DNA of 64,000 nucleotides. Source: Bauldia sp. (GTDB taxonomy: Bacteria > Pseudomonadota > Alphaproteobacteria > Rhizobiales > Kaistiaceae). Both the position numbers and the translations under genes were made by a program. The stretch is from positions 310,001 to 374,000 of the forward strand of contig JANQRX010000005.1 of assembly GCA_028284325.1 (NCBI GenBank), in the 5' to 3' direction. Within the stretch, counting starts at the first letter, position 1, and each line of letters starts with the position of its first letter. Under the pieces are notes generated by a model, which did no database searches, was not told where the DNA came from, and saw nothing but the letters and a program-made list of their open reading frames with translations. Shown one piece after another: positions 32,020 through 41,881 of the stretch.

Positions 32020-34035
32020 TCAGACGGGATTGCCCGCGCCGGCCATGCGCGCCCTTAGCGCATCGGCGATCTCCTCGAACACCGGCAGCCAGGCGCCTCG
32101 TTCCTTCTGACGGAACAGGCGCATGGTCGGATACCACGGCGATTCGGTGCCTTCGTTCATCCACCGCCAGTCGGGCCGGTTGCGCAGCGCCACCCACACC
32201 GGCAGCGCCATGGCGCCGGCGAGATGGGCCGGGCCGGTGTCGGAGGTGACGATCAGGTCGAGATTGGCCATGGCGCCGGTGACCTCGCGATAGCCGCTCG
32301 GATTGTTGGTGATCTCCTCGCCGAGCCGCTCGACCTCCATGCCCGACGGCAGGTCGTCGAGCTGGTCGAGGCCGTGGAAGACCTGAAGGCTGATCAGTCG
32401 CACGCCCTCGACCGCCGCCAGCGGCGCGTAGTTGGTGAGCGGAATGGAGCGGTGGATGTCGGGGCCGTATTTGGGGTTGCCCTGCCAGATGATGCCGACC
32501 CGGAACCCCTCATCGCCGATCCGTTCGCGCCACTTGTCGGCGTACTCGGGGGCGGGGCGGAGATAGGGCACGTCCCGCGGCAGCGTTTCCCAGGTGGTCG
32601 CGAACACCGACGGGAGGCTCATCAGCGGAATCTGGAAATCGTAGGTCACGCCGAGGCCGGCGCGTTCGGCGATGGTGAGCCACGGATAGTTGCGGCTGAA
32701 CAGGGTGATGAGCGGCTTCGGCGCGATGAAGGTGATGTCGGCGCCGCTCTCGCGCAGCGGATCGAGGAATCGCAGGAACTGGATCGTGTCGCCGTGACCC
32801 TGCTCGCAATAGACGAGCAGGCGCTTGCCGGTGAGGTCCTCGCCCTGCCATTTCGATGCCGCGCGGCCATGCTCGATCGCCGGATGGTGGGGGCTCAGAA
32901 GCCGCCACTCGTGCTCTGGCCACGCCTCCGCCAGCAGGCCCGTGGAGAAGTAGGCCATGGCCAGATTCTGGTGGGCTTCGAACGCGTTGGGTTCGAGGTC
33001 GATGGTCTCGCGGTTGGCGGCGATCGCCGCCTCGTAGTCGCCTTGCTCGACATAGACCATGGCCCGCGAGAACAGGAGCGCGCCGCCAGAGGCGCCGAGT
33101 TTCTCGGCACGGGCAATGGCCGCGACCTGTTCGTCGAAACGGCCAACCTCGCCCAGCACCAGGCTCCTGGTGACATGGGCGTCGGCGAGGCGCGGCTCGA
33201 GCTCGATCGCGCGGTCGGCGGCGGCCAGGGCGTCGTCGAAGCGCGACATCTGCGACAGGGTGCGGGCGCGGGCGACATGGGCGCGGGCGGTGTCGGGGTG
33301 AAGCGCAAGCAGGTGGTCGAGCGCGGCCAGCGCGTCGTCGTAGGCCTGGCCGTCCGACAGGAGCTGATGCTTCAGCATCAGTGCATCGATGTGGTCCGGC
33401 TCGATCTCGAGGGCCTGCTCCACCGAAACAAGCGCGTCGCCGCCGCTGCCCATCTGCCTGAGGGCGGACGCCCGCCCGAGCATGGAGGCGACCGAGCGGG
33501 GGTTGTGGGTGAGCGCGGCGCGGAAATCGGCCATGGCCATGGCCGGCTGGTCGAGGTCCAGATAGGTGTAGGCGCGGTTCTGTAGCGCCTCGGCGAAGTT
33601 GGCGCGGCCGGCGATCGCGGCGTCGTAGGCGGCGAGCGCGTCCTTGTGGCGCTCCAGGTCGCGCAGGATGTTGCCGCGATTGAAATGGGCGGTGGTGTAG
33701 CCTGCGCGCAGGCGCAGCGCCTTGTCCTCGGCGCGCAGCGCTTCCCTCAGGCGACCCAGATCCTGAAGCGCAACGCCGCGGTTGCAGTGCGCCTCGGGAA
33801 AACCCGGCGCCATCTTGATGGCGCGGTCGAAGGCCTTCAGCGCCTCGCGCGCGCGGCCGGCCTTGAGGTGGATGTCACCCAGGACGTTCCAGCCGACCGG
33901 CGTCTTGAGCGCGATCTTGCCGTCGGCCTGCAACGCCTTCTCGGCCTCGTCCAGACGGCCGGCGGTGATGTGGCCGGTCGCCCTCTTGAGGATGGCGACG
34001 ATCGCGGCCTGCTGGGGTGGTGCCTTCACGTTCAC
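32020..34035 (-). CDS. TPR-repeat protein with C-terminal glycosyltransferase-like (ADP-heptose/O-GlcNAc transferase-type) domain
   Basis: Multiple TPRs (AHCNRGVALQDLGRLREAL, AHFNRGNILRDLERHKDAL...) and GKRLLVYCEQGHGDTIQFLRFL...DLIVTSDTGPAHLAGAMALPVWVAL; GTG start assumed. Confidence 0.85.
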   Translation of the reverse strand: MNVKAPPQQAAIVAILKRATGHITAGRLDEAEKALQADGKIALKTPVGWNVLGDIHLKAGRAREALKAFDRAIKMAPGFPEAHCNRGVALQDLGRLREALRAEDKALRLRAGYTTAHFNRGNILRDLERHKDALAAYDAAIAGRANFAEALQNRAYTYLDLDQPAMAMADFRAALTHNPRSVASMLGRASALRQMGSGGDALVSVEQALEIEPDHIDALMLKHQLLSDGQAYDDALAALDHLLALHPDTARAHVARARTLSQMSRFDDALAAADRAIELEPRLADAHVTRSLVLGEVGRFDEQVAAIARAEKLGASGGALLFSRAMVYVEQGDYEAAIAANRETIDLEPNAFEAHQNLAMAYFSTGLLAEAWPEHEWRLLSPHHPAIEHGRAASKWQGEDLTGKRLLVYCEQGHGDTIQFLRFLDPLRESGADITFIAPKPLITLFSRNYPWLTIAERAGLGVTYDFQIPLMSLPSVFATTWETLPRDVPYLRPAPEYADKWRERIGDEGFRVGIIWQGNPKYGPDIHRSIPLTNYAPLAAVEGVRLISLQVFHGLDQLDDLPSGMEVERLGEEITNNPSGYREVTGAMANLDLIVTSDTGPAHLAGAMALPVWVALRNRPDWRWMNEGTESPWYPTMRLFRQKERGAWLPVFEEIADALRARMAGAGNPV

Positions 34036-34063
34036 GTGGTGCCGGGTCCGGTGGGACGTTCTC

Positions 34064-37000
34064 TCACGAAGCGCGGCCGCGGCAGAAATCGGCGAGCAGG
34101 CCCGAGGCCACCGACAAGCGCGAGACCGTAAGGTCGTCGGATTCGGTGACCGACTGGACGGTCTCCAGCACACGGCCGGCACCGTCGCCACCGGCGTCGA
34201 TCCACGTCTCGATGGCGTCGACGCCTGACCCGTTCGCGAGCACGGATTCGGTCAGGCGGCGGTGGGTCTGGCCGAGCTGTTCCACGGCACGCTCCATGGC
34301 GAGGCCATCATAGTAGTCCGTGAGCGCAAGCGCTGCGGCCTGTTCGGCCATGCGCGCGATGCGGAACCGCTCGCCGACGGCGAAATAGACCCGTGCGGCG
34401 TTGTCGAGCCTGGCGTCGGCGGCGCGTGCGGCGAGCGCGATATCGAGGGCCTCGGCGAGCGCCGGCAGGCGCGCAATCCGTCCGGCGAGGTCGGCCGGTA
34501 CACCTTCGCCGACGAGGTCCTCGCTGACCGCCGCGATGCGTCCCGTCAGCCGCTCGGGAAGGACCTTGTCCAGTATGGCGGACAGGCCCTCGACCGACGG
34601 CCGGAAGGTGTCGACCAGCGGCGCAATGCCCGTGGCGACCGTCGTGTTCTCCAGGAACCAGATGGTTCGGCCGTGCGCCAGTTGCCGTAGCGCCTGGTAG
34701 AGCCGAAGCTGGACCTTGCCGGCGAGCCTGTTGTCGAGCGCGTCGATCTTGGCGGTGAGGTCACCAAGGGCGAACACCTCGCGGGCCACGACATAGGCGC
34801 GGGCGATGGACCCGGCGTCGGCGCCGGTGCGGTCCGACACCTGCATGGCGAAGGTGGAGCCGCAATTGTTGACCAGCGCATTGCTGAGGCTGGTGACGAT
34901 GATCTCACCGCGCAGGCGATGGCCGGCGATGGTGTCGGCGTATTTCGTCCGCATGCGCGCGGGGAAATAGCGCATCAGCTCTTCAGCCAGTGCCGGATCG
35001 TCGGCGATATCGGTTGCCATCAGATCCTCGAACAGGGTGATCTTGGCATAGGCCATGAGAACGCCGAGTTCGGCCCGGCTCAGGGGCATGCCGGCCGCAT
35101 GGCGTTCGGCCATCTCCACGTCGTCGGGCAGCAATTCCACCTCGCGGTCGAGACGGTCGGCGCGTTCCAGCGCCTGCATGAAGCGCTGCTGGTGGCCGAA
35201 GGCGGCCAGTCCGCGGGCATGCGACAGGGAGATCGCCAGCGTCTGGCGGTAGTTGTTGTCGAGCGCCAGCTCCCCGACCGCGTCGGTCATGGCGCTGAGC
35301 AGCCGGTTGCGTTGCGCCTGGCGGAGACGTCCGTCGCGGACGGCCGCACCGAGAGCGATCTTGATGTTGACCTCGATGTCGGAGGTGTTGACGCCGGCGG
35401 AGTTGTCGATGGCGTCGGAGTTGCAGCGTCCGCCGGCGAGCCCGTAGGCGATCCGCGCCCGCTGGGTGAAACCGAGATTGGCGCCTTCGCCGACCACCCG
35501 GGCGCGCACCCTGTCGGCTGTGATCCGTACGGGATCGTTGCTGCGGTCGCCGACCTCGTCGTTGCGCTCGTCCGGCGCCTTCACGAAGGTGCCGACGCCG
35601 CCGAACCAGAGCAGATCGACGTTGGCGGCGAGGATCGCCTTGATGACCTCGGCCGGTGTCGCGCGCGCGCCGGTCAGCCCCAGGAGGTCGCGCATCTCGC
35701 GGCTGAGCGGGATCGACTTGTCGCGTCGGGAGAACACGCCGCCGCCAGTGGAGATCAGATCGGCCTTGTAGTCCGCCCAACTGGAACGCGGCCTGTCGAA
35801 CAGGCGCTTCCGTTCCTTGAGCGCGGCCGCCGGATCGGGGTCGGGATCGATGAAGATGTCGCGATGGTCGAAGGCCGCCACCAGGCGGGTGACCGGCGAC
35901 AGCATCATGCCGTTGCCGAAGACGTCGCCGGACATGTCACCGACGCCCACGGTGGTGAACGGGGCCGTCTGGATGTCGACATCCATCTCGCGGAAGTGCC
36001 GCTTGACCGCCTCCCAGGCCCCGCGGGCGGTGATGCCCATCTTCTTGTGGTCGTAGCCCTGCGACCCGCCGCTGGCGAAGGCATCGCCGAGCCAGAAACC
36101 GCGCGCGACGGCGATCTCGTTGGCAATGTCGGAGAAGGTCGCCGTGCCCTTGTCGGCCGCCACCACCAGGTAGGGATCGTCGCCGTCGCGGCGCACCACC
36201 GCCTTCGGCGGCACCACCGTTTCGCCGTCGAGGTTGTCGGTGATGTCGAGAAGGCTGGCGATGAACAGGCGATAGGTGGCCTCGCCCTCGGCGAGGAAGT
36301 CTTCGCGGCTCATGCCCGGCCGCAGCCATTTGGCGACGAAGCCGCCCTTGGCCCCGACGGGGACGATTACCGCGTTCTTGACCTGCTGCGCCTTGACGAG
36401 ACCGAGGATCTCGGTGCGGAAATCCTGCGGCCGGTCCGACCAACGCAGGCCGCCGCGCGCCACCTCGCCGAAACGCAGATGCACGCCTTCGAGCCGCGGC
36501 GCGTAGACATAGATCTCGCGGAACGGACGCGGCTCGGGCAGGAAGTCGATCCGTTGCGGATCGAACTTGAAGACGATCTCGGCCCGCGGCGCGCCTTCGG
36601 AATCGGTCTGGTAGAAATTGGTCCTGAGCACCGCGTCGAGCAGGGCGTAGAGGCGCCGGGCGACGAGGTCCTGTTCCAGGGTCGCCACGTCCTCCAGCGC
36701 CGCCGTGAACTTCCCGCTCAGCGCCTCCGCGGCCTTCGCGTCATGGCCGGCGGGATCGAAGCGGGCGGCGAACAGGTCGACATAGAGGCGCGGCAGGTCC
36801 GGATAGCGGAGCAGGGTCTCCCACATCGATCGCTGGGAATAGGGGGTGCCGGTCTGCTGCAGGTAGCGGCCGAAGGCGCGGATCAGGGCGACGCTGCGCC
36901 AGTCGAGACCGGCCACCAGCACCAGCGCATTGAAGCCGTCGTTCTCGGCCCGCCGCTCCCAGATGGCCATCAGCGCGTCGGTCAGCCGCTCGCGGGCGCC

Positions 37001-38878
37001 GTCGAGGTCGATCTCGCCGCCGTCGGCACGCCGCAGCGTCATGTCGTGGATGTAGCCGATCGTCGCTTCGCCGGCGCCGATCTCGAAGGTCTGCTCGGCG
37101 ACCACATGGAAGCCCATGTTTTCGAGGATCGGCACCCGTTCGGAGAGGCTGAGCGGGCTCGCGAGATGAAGCAGCTTCAGGCCCAGTTCATCGGGCGCGT
37201 CGGCGTTGGTGTCGTGGAAGATGGCCGCCAGCGGCCCCTCCGGCGTCAGGCTCTCGAACGTGGCGATGTCGTCGACCGCGATCCGTGGCGCGAAGACCTC
37301 GCGATAGGCGGCGGGAAAGGCCGCTTCATACTTGCCGGCGCGCTTCCGTGCCTCCGCCTCCGGCAGGCGCTCCCTGAGCCGCTCACGCAGATGGTCGGTC
37401 CAGGTGCGGGTGAGGTCGGTGACGCCGGCCTCGAGCACGGCCTGGTCGACCGACGGCGTGCGGCCCTCGGGGCGGCCGATGATGAAGTGCACCCGGGCGA
37501 GCGCCATGTCGGCGGGGTAGGACGGGTCGTAGGCCGAGACGCGCCCCTCGAACCGTTCGGCCAGGTAGTCGCCGATGGCGATGCGGACGTCGGTGTTGTA
37601 GCGCTCGCGCGGCACGAACACGATCACCGACACGTAGCGGTCGAAGCGGTCGGGCCGGACGAGGACGCGCACGCGCGGACGTTCGTGCAGTTCGAGGATG
37701 GCGAGCGCGAAGTCGTGCAGCGTCTCGTCATCGGTGTGGAACAGTTCGTCGCGCGGATAGGATTCCAGCACGTTGACCAGCGCCTTGCCCGAATGGCCGT
37801 GGGGATCGAAACCGGCCAGCGCCAGCACGCGCTCGGACTTGCGGCGCAGATAGGGGATCGTGCGGGTGGAACGGTTGTAGGCGGTCGAGGTGAACAGGCC
37901 GACGATCCGCAGTTCGCCGGCCAGCTTGCCGCTGCTGCCGAACAGCTTGACGCCGATGTAGTCCATGTAGACGCGACGATGGACGCGCGACCGGATGTTG
38001 GCCTTGGTGATGAACAGGGGTTCCGGGCGCATCAGGAATGCGCGGATGGCCGGTGTGGTGGTGTAGGCCTGACGGCCGCGCCGGAGCACGCGGATATCGG
38101 GGTCGGCGAGAATGCCGAGGGCCTTGGTGTCCCTGCGCTTGAGGCGTCCCTGGGTGCGGCCGCCGAGGAAATCGTATTCGCGCATGCCCAGCAGCGTGAA
38201 GTTGTCGTCGAGCAGCCAGGTCAGGAAGGCGATCGCCTCCTCGCGGTCTTCGTCGCTGAAGCCGGCGGCGCCGAAGCGGAAGTCGTCGATGGCGCGTTCG
38301 AGCCGCGCACGCATGGCGCGCCAGTCGGTCACCGCGCGCCGCACTTCGGTCATCAGGCTGTCGAGCCGGCGGGCCATCTCGTCGACGTGTGCGTCGTCAA
38401 CGCGGTCGACGTGGATCTGGAGCAGGCTTTCGCGCGTGCCGGCGCTGCTGGTGCCGCGCACAAGGCCGCCGTGGAAGCGTTTCATGTCGCCGTCGGCGCT
38501 GCGCGTCACGACGATGACGGGATGGATGACAAGGCGGATGTCGACGCCGAAGGCCTCAAGCTCGCCGATGATCGAGTCGACGATGAAGGGCATGTTGTCG
38601 GTAACGATCTCGATCAGGGTGGTGGAGGCGAGGATCGCGCCATTGTCGATCGCGTCGGGTTGGACGAGGCGGACCTTGTGGGCGCCGACGTCGCGGTGGC
38701 GGACGAAATCGGTGATGGAGGTCGCCGCGGCGGCCAGTTCGGCGACGGTGTAGGCCTCCAGATCCTCCAGGCTGGCGTCGGCCAGGAGAACGGCGGCAAG
38801 CTCCCTGGTGGGGGTGCGGGCCTTGGCCAGGCGTCGGCGGACGGCGGTGACGAGTTGCTTGCGTTGGTCGTGATCCAC
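34064..38878 (-). CDS. gdhB: NAD-specific glutamate dehydrogenase (large ~180-kDa type)
   Basis: ~1600 aa; GGLRWSDRPQDFRTEILGLVKAQQVKNAVIVPVGAKGGFV...GSQGYDHKKMGITARGAWEAVKRHFREMDVDIQT...GVGDMSGDVFGNGMMLS; GTG start assumed. Confidence 0.95.
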   Translation of the reverse strand: MDHDQRKQLVTAVRRRLAKARTPTRELAAVLLADASLEDLEAYTVAELAAAATSITDFVRHRDVGAHKVRLVQPDAIDNGAILASTTLIEIVTDNMPFIVDSIIGELEAFGVDIRLVIHPVIVVTRSADGDMKRFHGGLVRGTSSAGTRESLLQIHVDRVDDAHVDEMARRLDSLMTEVRRAVTDWRAMRARLERAIDDFRFGAAGFSDEDREEAIAFLTWLLDDNFTLLGMREYDFLGGRTQGRLKRRDTKALGILADPDIRVLRRGRQAYTTTPAIRAFLMRPEPLFITKANIRSRVHRRVYMDYIGVKLFGSSGKLAGELRIVGLFTSTAYNRSTRTIPYLRRKSERVLALAGFDPHGHSGKALVNVLESYPRDELFHTDDETLHDFALAILELHERPRVRVLVRPDRFDRYVSVIVFVPRERYNTDVRIAIGDYLAERFEGRVSAYDPSYPADMALARVHFIIGRPEGRTPSVDQAVLEAGVTDLTRTWTDHLRERLRERLPEAEARKRAGKYEAAFPAAYREVFAPRIAVDDIATFESLTPEGPLAAIFHDTNADAPDELGLKLLHLASPLSLSERVPILENMGFHVVAEQTFEIGAGEATIGYIHDMTLRRADGGEIDLDGARERLTDALMAIWERRAENDGFNALVLVAGLDWRSVALIRAFGRYLQQTGTPYSQRSMWETLLRYPDLPRLYVDLFAARFDPAGHDAKAAEALSGKFTAALEDVATLEQDLVARRLYALLDAVLRTNFYQTDSEGAPRAEIVFKFDPQRIDFLPEPRPFREIYVYAPRLEGVHLRFGEVARGGLRWSDRPQDFRTEILGLVKAQQVKNAVIVPVGAKGGFVAKWLRPGMSREDFLAEGEATYRLFIASLLDITDNLDGETVVPPKAVVRRDGDDPYLVVAADKGTATFSDIANEIAVARGFWLGDAFASGGSQGYDHKKMGITARGAWEAVKRHFREMDVDIQTAPFTTVGVGDMSGDVFGNGMMLSPVTRLVAAFDHRDIFIDPDPDPAAALKERKRLFDRPRSSWADYKADLISTGGGVFSRRDKSIPLSREMRDLLGLTGARATPAEVIKAILAANVDLLWFGGVGTFVKAPDERNDEVGDRSNDPVRITADRVRARVVGEGANLGFTQRARIAYGLAGGRCNSDAIDNSAGVNTSDIEVNIKIALGAAVRDGRLRQAQRNRLLSAMTDAVGELALDNNYRQTLAISLSHARGLAAFGHQQRFMQALERADRLDREVELLPDDVEMAERHAAGMPLSRAELGVLMAYAKITLFEDLMATDIADDPALAEELMRYFPARMRTKYADTIAGHRLRGEIIVTSLSNALVNNCGSTFAMQVSDRTGADAGSIARAYVVAREVFALGDLTAKIDALDNRLAGKVQLRLYQALRQLAHGRTIWFLENTTVATGIAPLVDTFRPSVEGLSAILDKVLPERLTGRIAAVSEDLVGEGVPADLAGRIARLPALAEALDIALAARAADARLDNAARVYFAVGERFRIARMAEQAAALALTDYYDGLAMERAVEQLGQTHRRLTESVLANGSGVDAIETWIDAGGDGAGRVLETVQSVTESDDLTVSRLSVASGLLADFCRGRAS

Positions 38879-39022
38879 GGGGCTCGTGCCCTCCCTGCCG
38901 CCGCGCCGGTTGATCCGCCCACCTCTGTCACGGGCCTGCACGCGTGGCAAGCACAAGCGCCCCGTCTTTCTGCCGTCTGGCCGGCGGTCGCTTGACTCCC
39001 GACCGGTTCTTCGGAATCATAA

Positions 39023-39037
39023 GAACAAAACATGAAC
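39023..39037 (+). promoter_or_regulatory. Alphaproteobacterial LexA/SOS box upstream of imuA
   Basis: GAAC-AAAACAT-GAAC (exact GAACN7GAAC); overlaps the first ATG of the imuA ORF. Confidence 0.85.
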
Positions 39038-39973
39038 ATTGGGTCTATGATGACCAGCATGTCCGCCATGTCCGGCGCCAACGTCGCCGTCGACGGCCGT
39101 CTCGTCCAGCTTCGCCGCCGGATCGCGATCCTTGAGGGGCGCGGCCTCCTGCCCGGCGCGCTTGCCGGCGGCCTGCGGGCGCGCGATCCCGACACCCCGG
39201 CGGGACAGTCGCTGTCGCCGCGGCGCGGCCGTCCGGTCCTGCCGTTCGGTCTTGCCCCCCTCGATGCCTGTCTCGGCGGCGGGCTGCGGCGCAACGCCCT
39301 TCACGAACTGCGCGGGATGGCCAGCCGCAACGGTGCCGCCACCGGTTTCGCCCTGGCCCTGCTCGCCAGGCTGTCCCGTGATGACGACCGTCCGGTCCTG
39401 TGGATCATGGAGGCCGCGGCCGCACGCGAGGCCGGCGCGCTCTACGGCGTCGGCCTCGACCGTTTCGGGCTTGCGGCCCGGCAGGTTGTGCTTGTCAACG
39501 TTCGTACCCCCGCCGAGGCGCTCTGGACCTTCGAGGAGGCGCTGCGCTGCCGCGGACTTGCCGCGGTCATGGCCGAAATCCGCGGACATCCGCGCCTCCT
39601 CGATCTGACCGCCAGCCGCCGGCTGGCGCTCCGGGCCCGTGACAGCGGGGTGATGGCGCTGCTCCTGCGCCAGGTCGAGCAGCCCGAGCCGGGGGCGGCG
39701 CTCACCCGCTGGCAGGTGGTGCCGCGGCCGACCCGGCATCCCGAGCTCTATCCCGCCGGCATCGGTCCGCCGGCCTGGCAGGTGACCCTTGAGCGCAACC
39801 GGCGCGGCGCCACCGGTGTCTTTGATCTGGAGTGGGATCATGCAACGCGTACCTTCGCAGCGATCGACCGCGCCCGCGCGGCGGCTTCTGGCCCTGTGGC
39901 TGCCGCGCCTGTCGACCGATCGTCTGCACCGTCAGGCGCTCGGACGGTCGTGGCGCTCCGGGACGCCTCCTGA
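39032..39973 (+). CDS. imuA: ImuA, SOS mutagenesis protein (start probably downstream, e.g. 39047 to 39068)
   Basis: LRRRIAILEGRGLLP...LPFGLAPLDACLGGGLRRNALHELRG...; RecA-like fold; followed by imuB. Confidence 0.9.
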   Translation: MNIGSMMTSMSAMSGANVAVDGRLVQLRRRIAILEGRGLLPGALAGGLRARDPDTPAGQSLSPRRGRPVLPFGLAPLDACLGGGLRRNALHELRGMASRNGAATGFALALLARLSRDDDRPVLWIMEAAAAREAGALYGVGLDRFGLAARQVVLVNVRTPAEALWTFEEALRCRGLAAVMAEIRGHPRLLDLTASRRLALRARDSGVMALLLRQVEQPEPGAALTRWQVVPRPTRHPELYPAGIGPPAWQVTLERNRRGATGVFDLEWDHATRTFAAIDRARAAASGPVAAAPVDRSSAPSGARTVVALRDAS

Positions 39974-41441
39974 GGCGCCGCTTGCCGTCGTCGCCAAGGT
40001 CAGGAACGCCATGCGGCTCGTGGCGACCGACGCGGTTGCCGAGCGTCATGGCCTGACCCGCGGGCAGTCGCTGGCCGATGCCCGTGCCATCCTGCCGGCG
40101 CTCGATGCCGTCGACGACGATCCCGAAGCCGACGCCCGGCTTCTCGCCGTCACCGCCGACTGGGCGGAACGCTACACCCCCCTGGTCGCGCTCTCCGGCG
40201 CCGACGATCTGATGCTCGACATCACCGGGTGCGCCCATCTGTTCGGCGGCGAGGCCGCGCTCCTTGCCGATGTGCAGGCACGGATCGGCGACCAGGGCTT
40301 CGCCGGTCGCGCGGCCATCGCCGATACGCCCGGCGGGGCGTGGGCGCTGTCGCGCTACGGGGCGCCCACAGTGGTGCCGGTCGGCGGCCTTGCGGCGGCC
40401 CTCGAACCCTTGCCGATGGCCGCACTTCGTCTCGACGTGGAGACCGTGGCGGCCATGGACCGGGTCGGGCTCAAGACCATCGGACAGGTCATCGCGATGC
40501 CGCGCGCGCCGCTGGCCGCCCGTTTCGGCGCCGCCCTGATCCGGCAGCTCGACCGGGCGCTCGGCCACGACGAGGAGGCGATCAGTCCCCGCCGGCCGAC
40601 ACCGTCGCTGATGAGCGAACGTCGCTTTGCCGAGCCGATCGCGCGCGAGGAGGATATCGCCGCGACGCTGGCCGCCCTCGCGGCGTCGCTGGCCGAGGCC
40701 CTGGAGCGTCACGGCCAGGGCGCGCGGCTGCTCGACTACAGCCTGTTCCGGGTCGACGGCGTGGTGGCCCGCATCCGGGTCGGGGCCAGCCGGCCGGTCC
40801 GATCGCCGAAGCTGATCCTCTCGCTCTTCCGCGAAAAGTTTGCTGCCCTCGGCGACAGCCTCGACGCCGGCTTCGGTTTCGATACCGCGCGCCTGTCGGT
40901 GCTCGAAGCCGCCGTCACCACCGGGGCACAGGTCGATCTTGCCGGCGACGCGGCCGGGGAAGCCGATCTGGAGCAGCTCGTCGACCGGATCGGCGCCAGG
41001 CTCGGGGCCGGCAGCGTCAGGACGATTCGACGACACGGCAGCCATGTGCCGGAACGCGCCGTCGTCCATCGCTCGTGGAGCGAAGGGGGGACGGCAACGG
41101 CCGCCATGCCCGGCTTCCGCGAGGCCCCCGACGACGCCCCGGATGATGGGCCGCTCGAACGGCCGGTCCGCCTGTTTGCGCATCCCGAGCCGGTGGAGGC
41201 GCTGGCCGAGGTGCCGGACGGTCCGCCGGTGCGCTTCCGCTGGCGCCGGGCCGTCTTCCAGGTCGCCCGCGCCGAAGGGCCGGAGCGGATCGCCTCGGAA
41301 TGGTGGCGCGAGGACAGCCTCACCCGCGACTATTTCCGCGTCGAGGACCCGACCGGCCACCGCTTCTGGCTCTATCGCGAGGGGCTCTACGGACGCGAGA
41401 CGGCCGCCCCGCGCTGGTTCCTGCACGGGGTGTTCGCATGA
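39840..41441 (+). CDS. imuB: ImuB, Y-family DNA polymerase-like protein
   Basis: RRLLALWLPRLSTDRL...HGLTRGQSLADARAILPAL...DDLMLDITGCAHLFGGEAALLADVQARI...MDRVGLKTIGQVIAMPRAPLAARFG. Confidence 0.95.
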   Translation: MQRVPSQRSTAPARRLLALWLPRLSTDRLHRQALGRSWRSGTPPEAPLAVVAKVRNAMRLVATDAVAERHGLTRGQSLADARAILPALDAVDDDPEADARLLAVTADWAERYTPLVALSGADDLMLDITGCAHLFGGEAALLADVQARIGDQGFAGRAAIADTPGGAWALSRYGAPTVVPVGGLAAALEPLPMAALRLDVETVAAMDRVGLKTIGQVIAMPRAPLAARFGAALIRQLDRALGHDEEAISPRRPTPSLMSERRFAEPIAREEDIAATLAALAASLAEALERHGQGARLLDYSLFRVDGVVARIRVGASRPVRSPKLILSLFREKFAALGDSLDAGFGFDTARLSVLEAAVTTGAQVDLAGDAAGEADLEQLVDRIGARLGAGSVRTIRRHGSHVPERAVVHRSWSEGGTATAAMPGFREAPDDAPDDGPLERPVRLFAHPEPVEALAEVPDGPPVRFRWRRAVFQVARAEGPERIASEWWREDSLTRDYFRVEDPTGHRFWLYREGLYGRETAAPRWFLHGVFA

Positions 41442-41455
41442 GCGGCGTGAGGGCG

Positions 41456-41869
41456 TCAGCCGGTGATCTTTTCGCGCGCCGCCTGGGCGAGAAACGCCGA
41501 GCGGGTGAGGCCGCGCGAATCCGCTGCCTCGTCGATCTGTTCAAGCAGGCCGCGTTCGACCGTGACGTTGACGCGTACGGTGCGGCCGGGATCGGCCAGC
41601 AAGGGAACGAGCAAGGTCGTCGCGCCGCGTTTCAGGGCCTTGCGAACCTCCCGGTCGCTCATGGCATCCGCGATCGCGCGGGGCGTCGGCACATCGCGGC
41701 CGTTGCTCTCCAGCGCTTCGACGTGCTGGCGGAGCATCTCCGCCGCGACGCGGGGAAGATCGTCAAAATCGTCGGCGGCCGGAAAGCAGCCGGACATGTC
41801 GGGAAACCACATGCCGAAGGCGCTGTCCGCGTCCTTTTCGACGACGCCGAGATAGTAGGTGGTGGCCAT
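41456..41869 (-). CDS. hicB: HicB-family antitoxin
   Basis: MATTYYLGVVEKDADSAFGMWFPDMSGCFPAADDFDDLPRVAAEMLRQHVEALESNG...RVNVTVERGLLEQIDEAADSRGLTRSAFLAQAAREKI: HicB fold plus RHH C-terminus. Confidence 0.92.
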   Translation of the reverse strand: MATTYYLGVVEKDADSAFGMWFPDMSGCFPAADDFDDLPRVAAEMLRQHVEALESNGRDVPTPRAIADAMSDREVRKALKRGATTLLVPLLADPGRTVRVNVTVERGLLEQIDEAADSRGLTRSAFLAQAAREKITG

Positions 41870-41881
41870 TCAACTCATGAC

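Noticed and set aside
34919-38995. 1358-aa plus-strand ORF fully antisense to the NAD-GDH gene
   Set aside because: Composition (Val/Gly/Ala/Asp/Arg-rich) and lack of any motif are typical of antisense frames in GC-rich genes; the minus-strand frame encodes an unmistakable GDH
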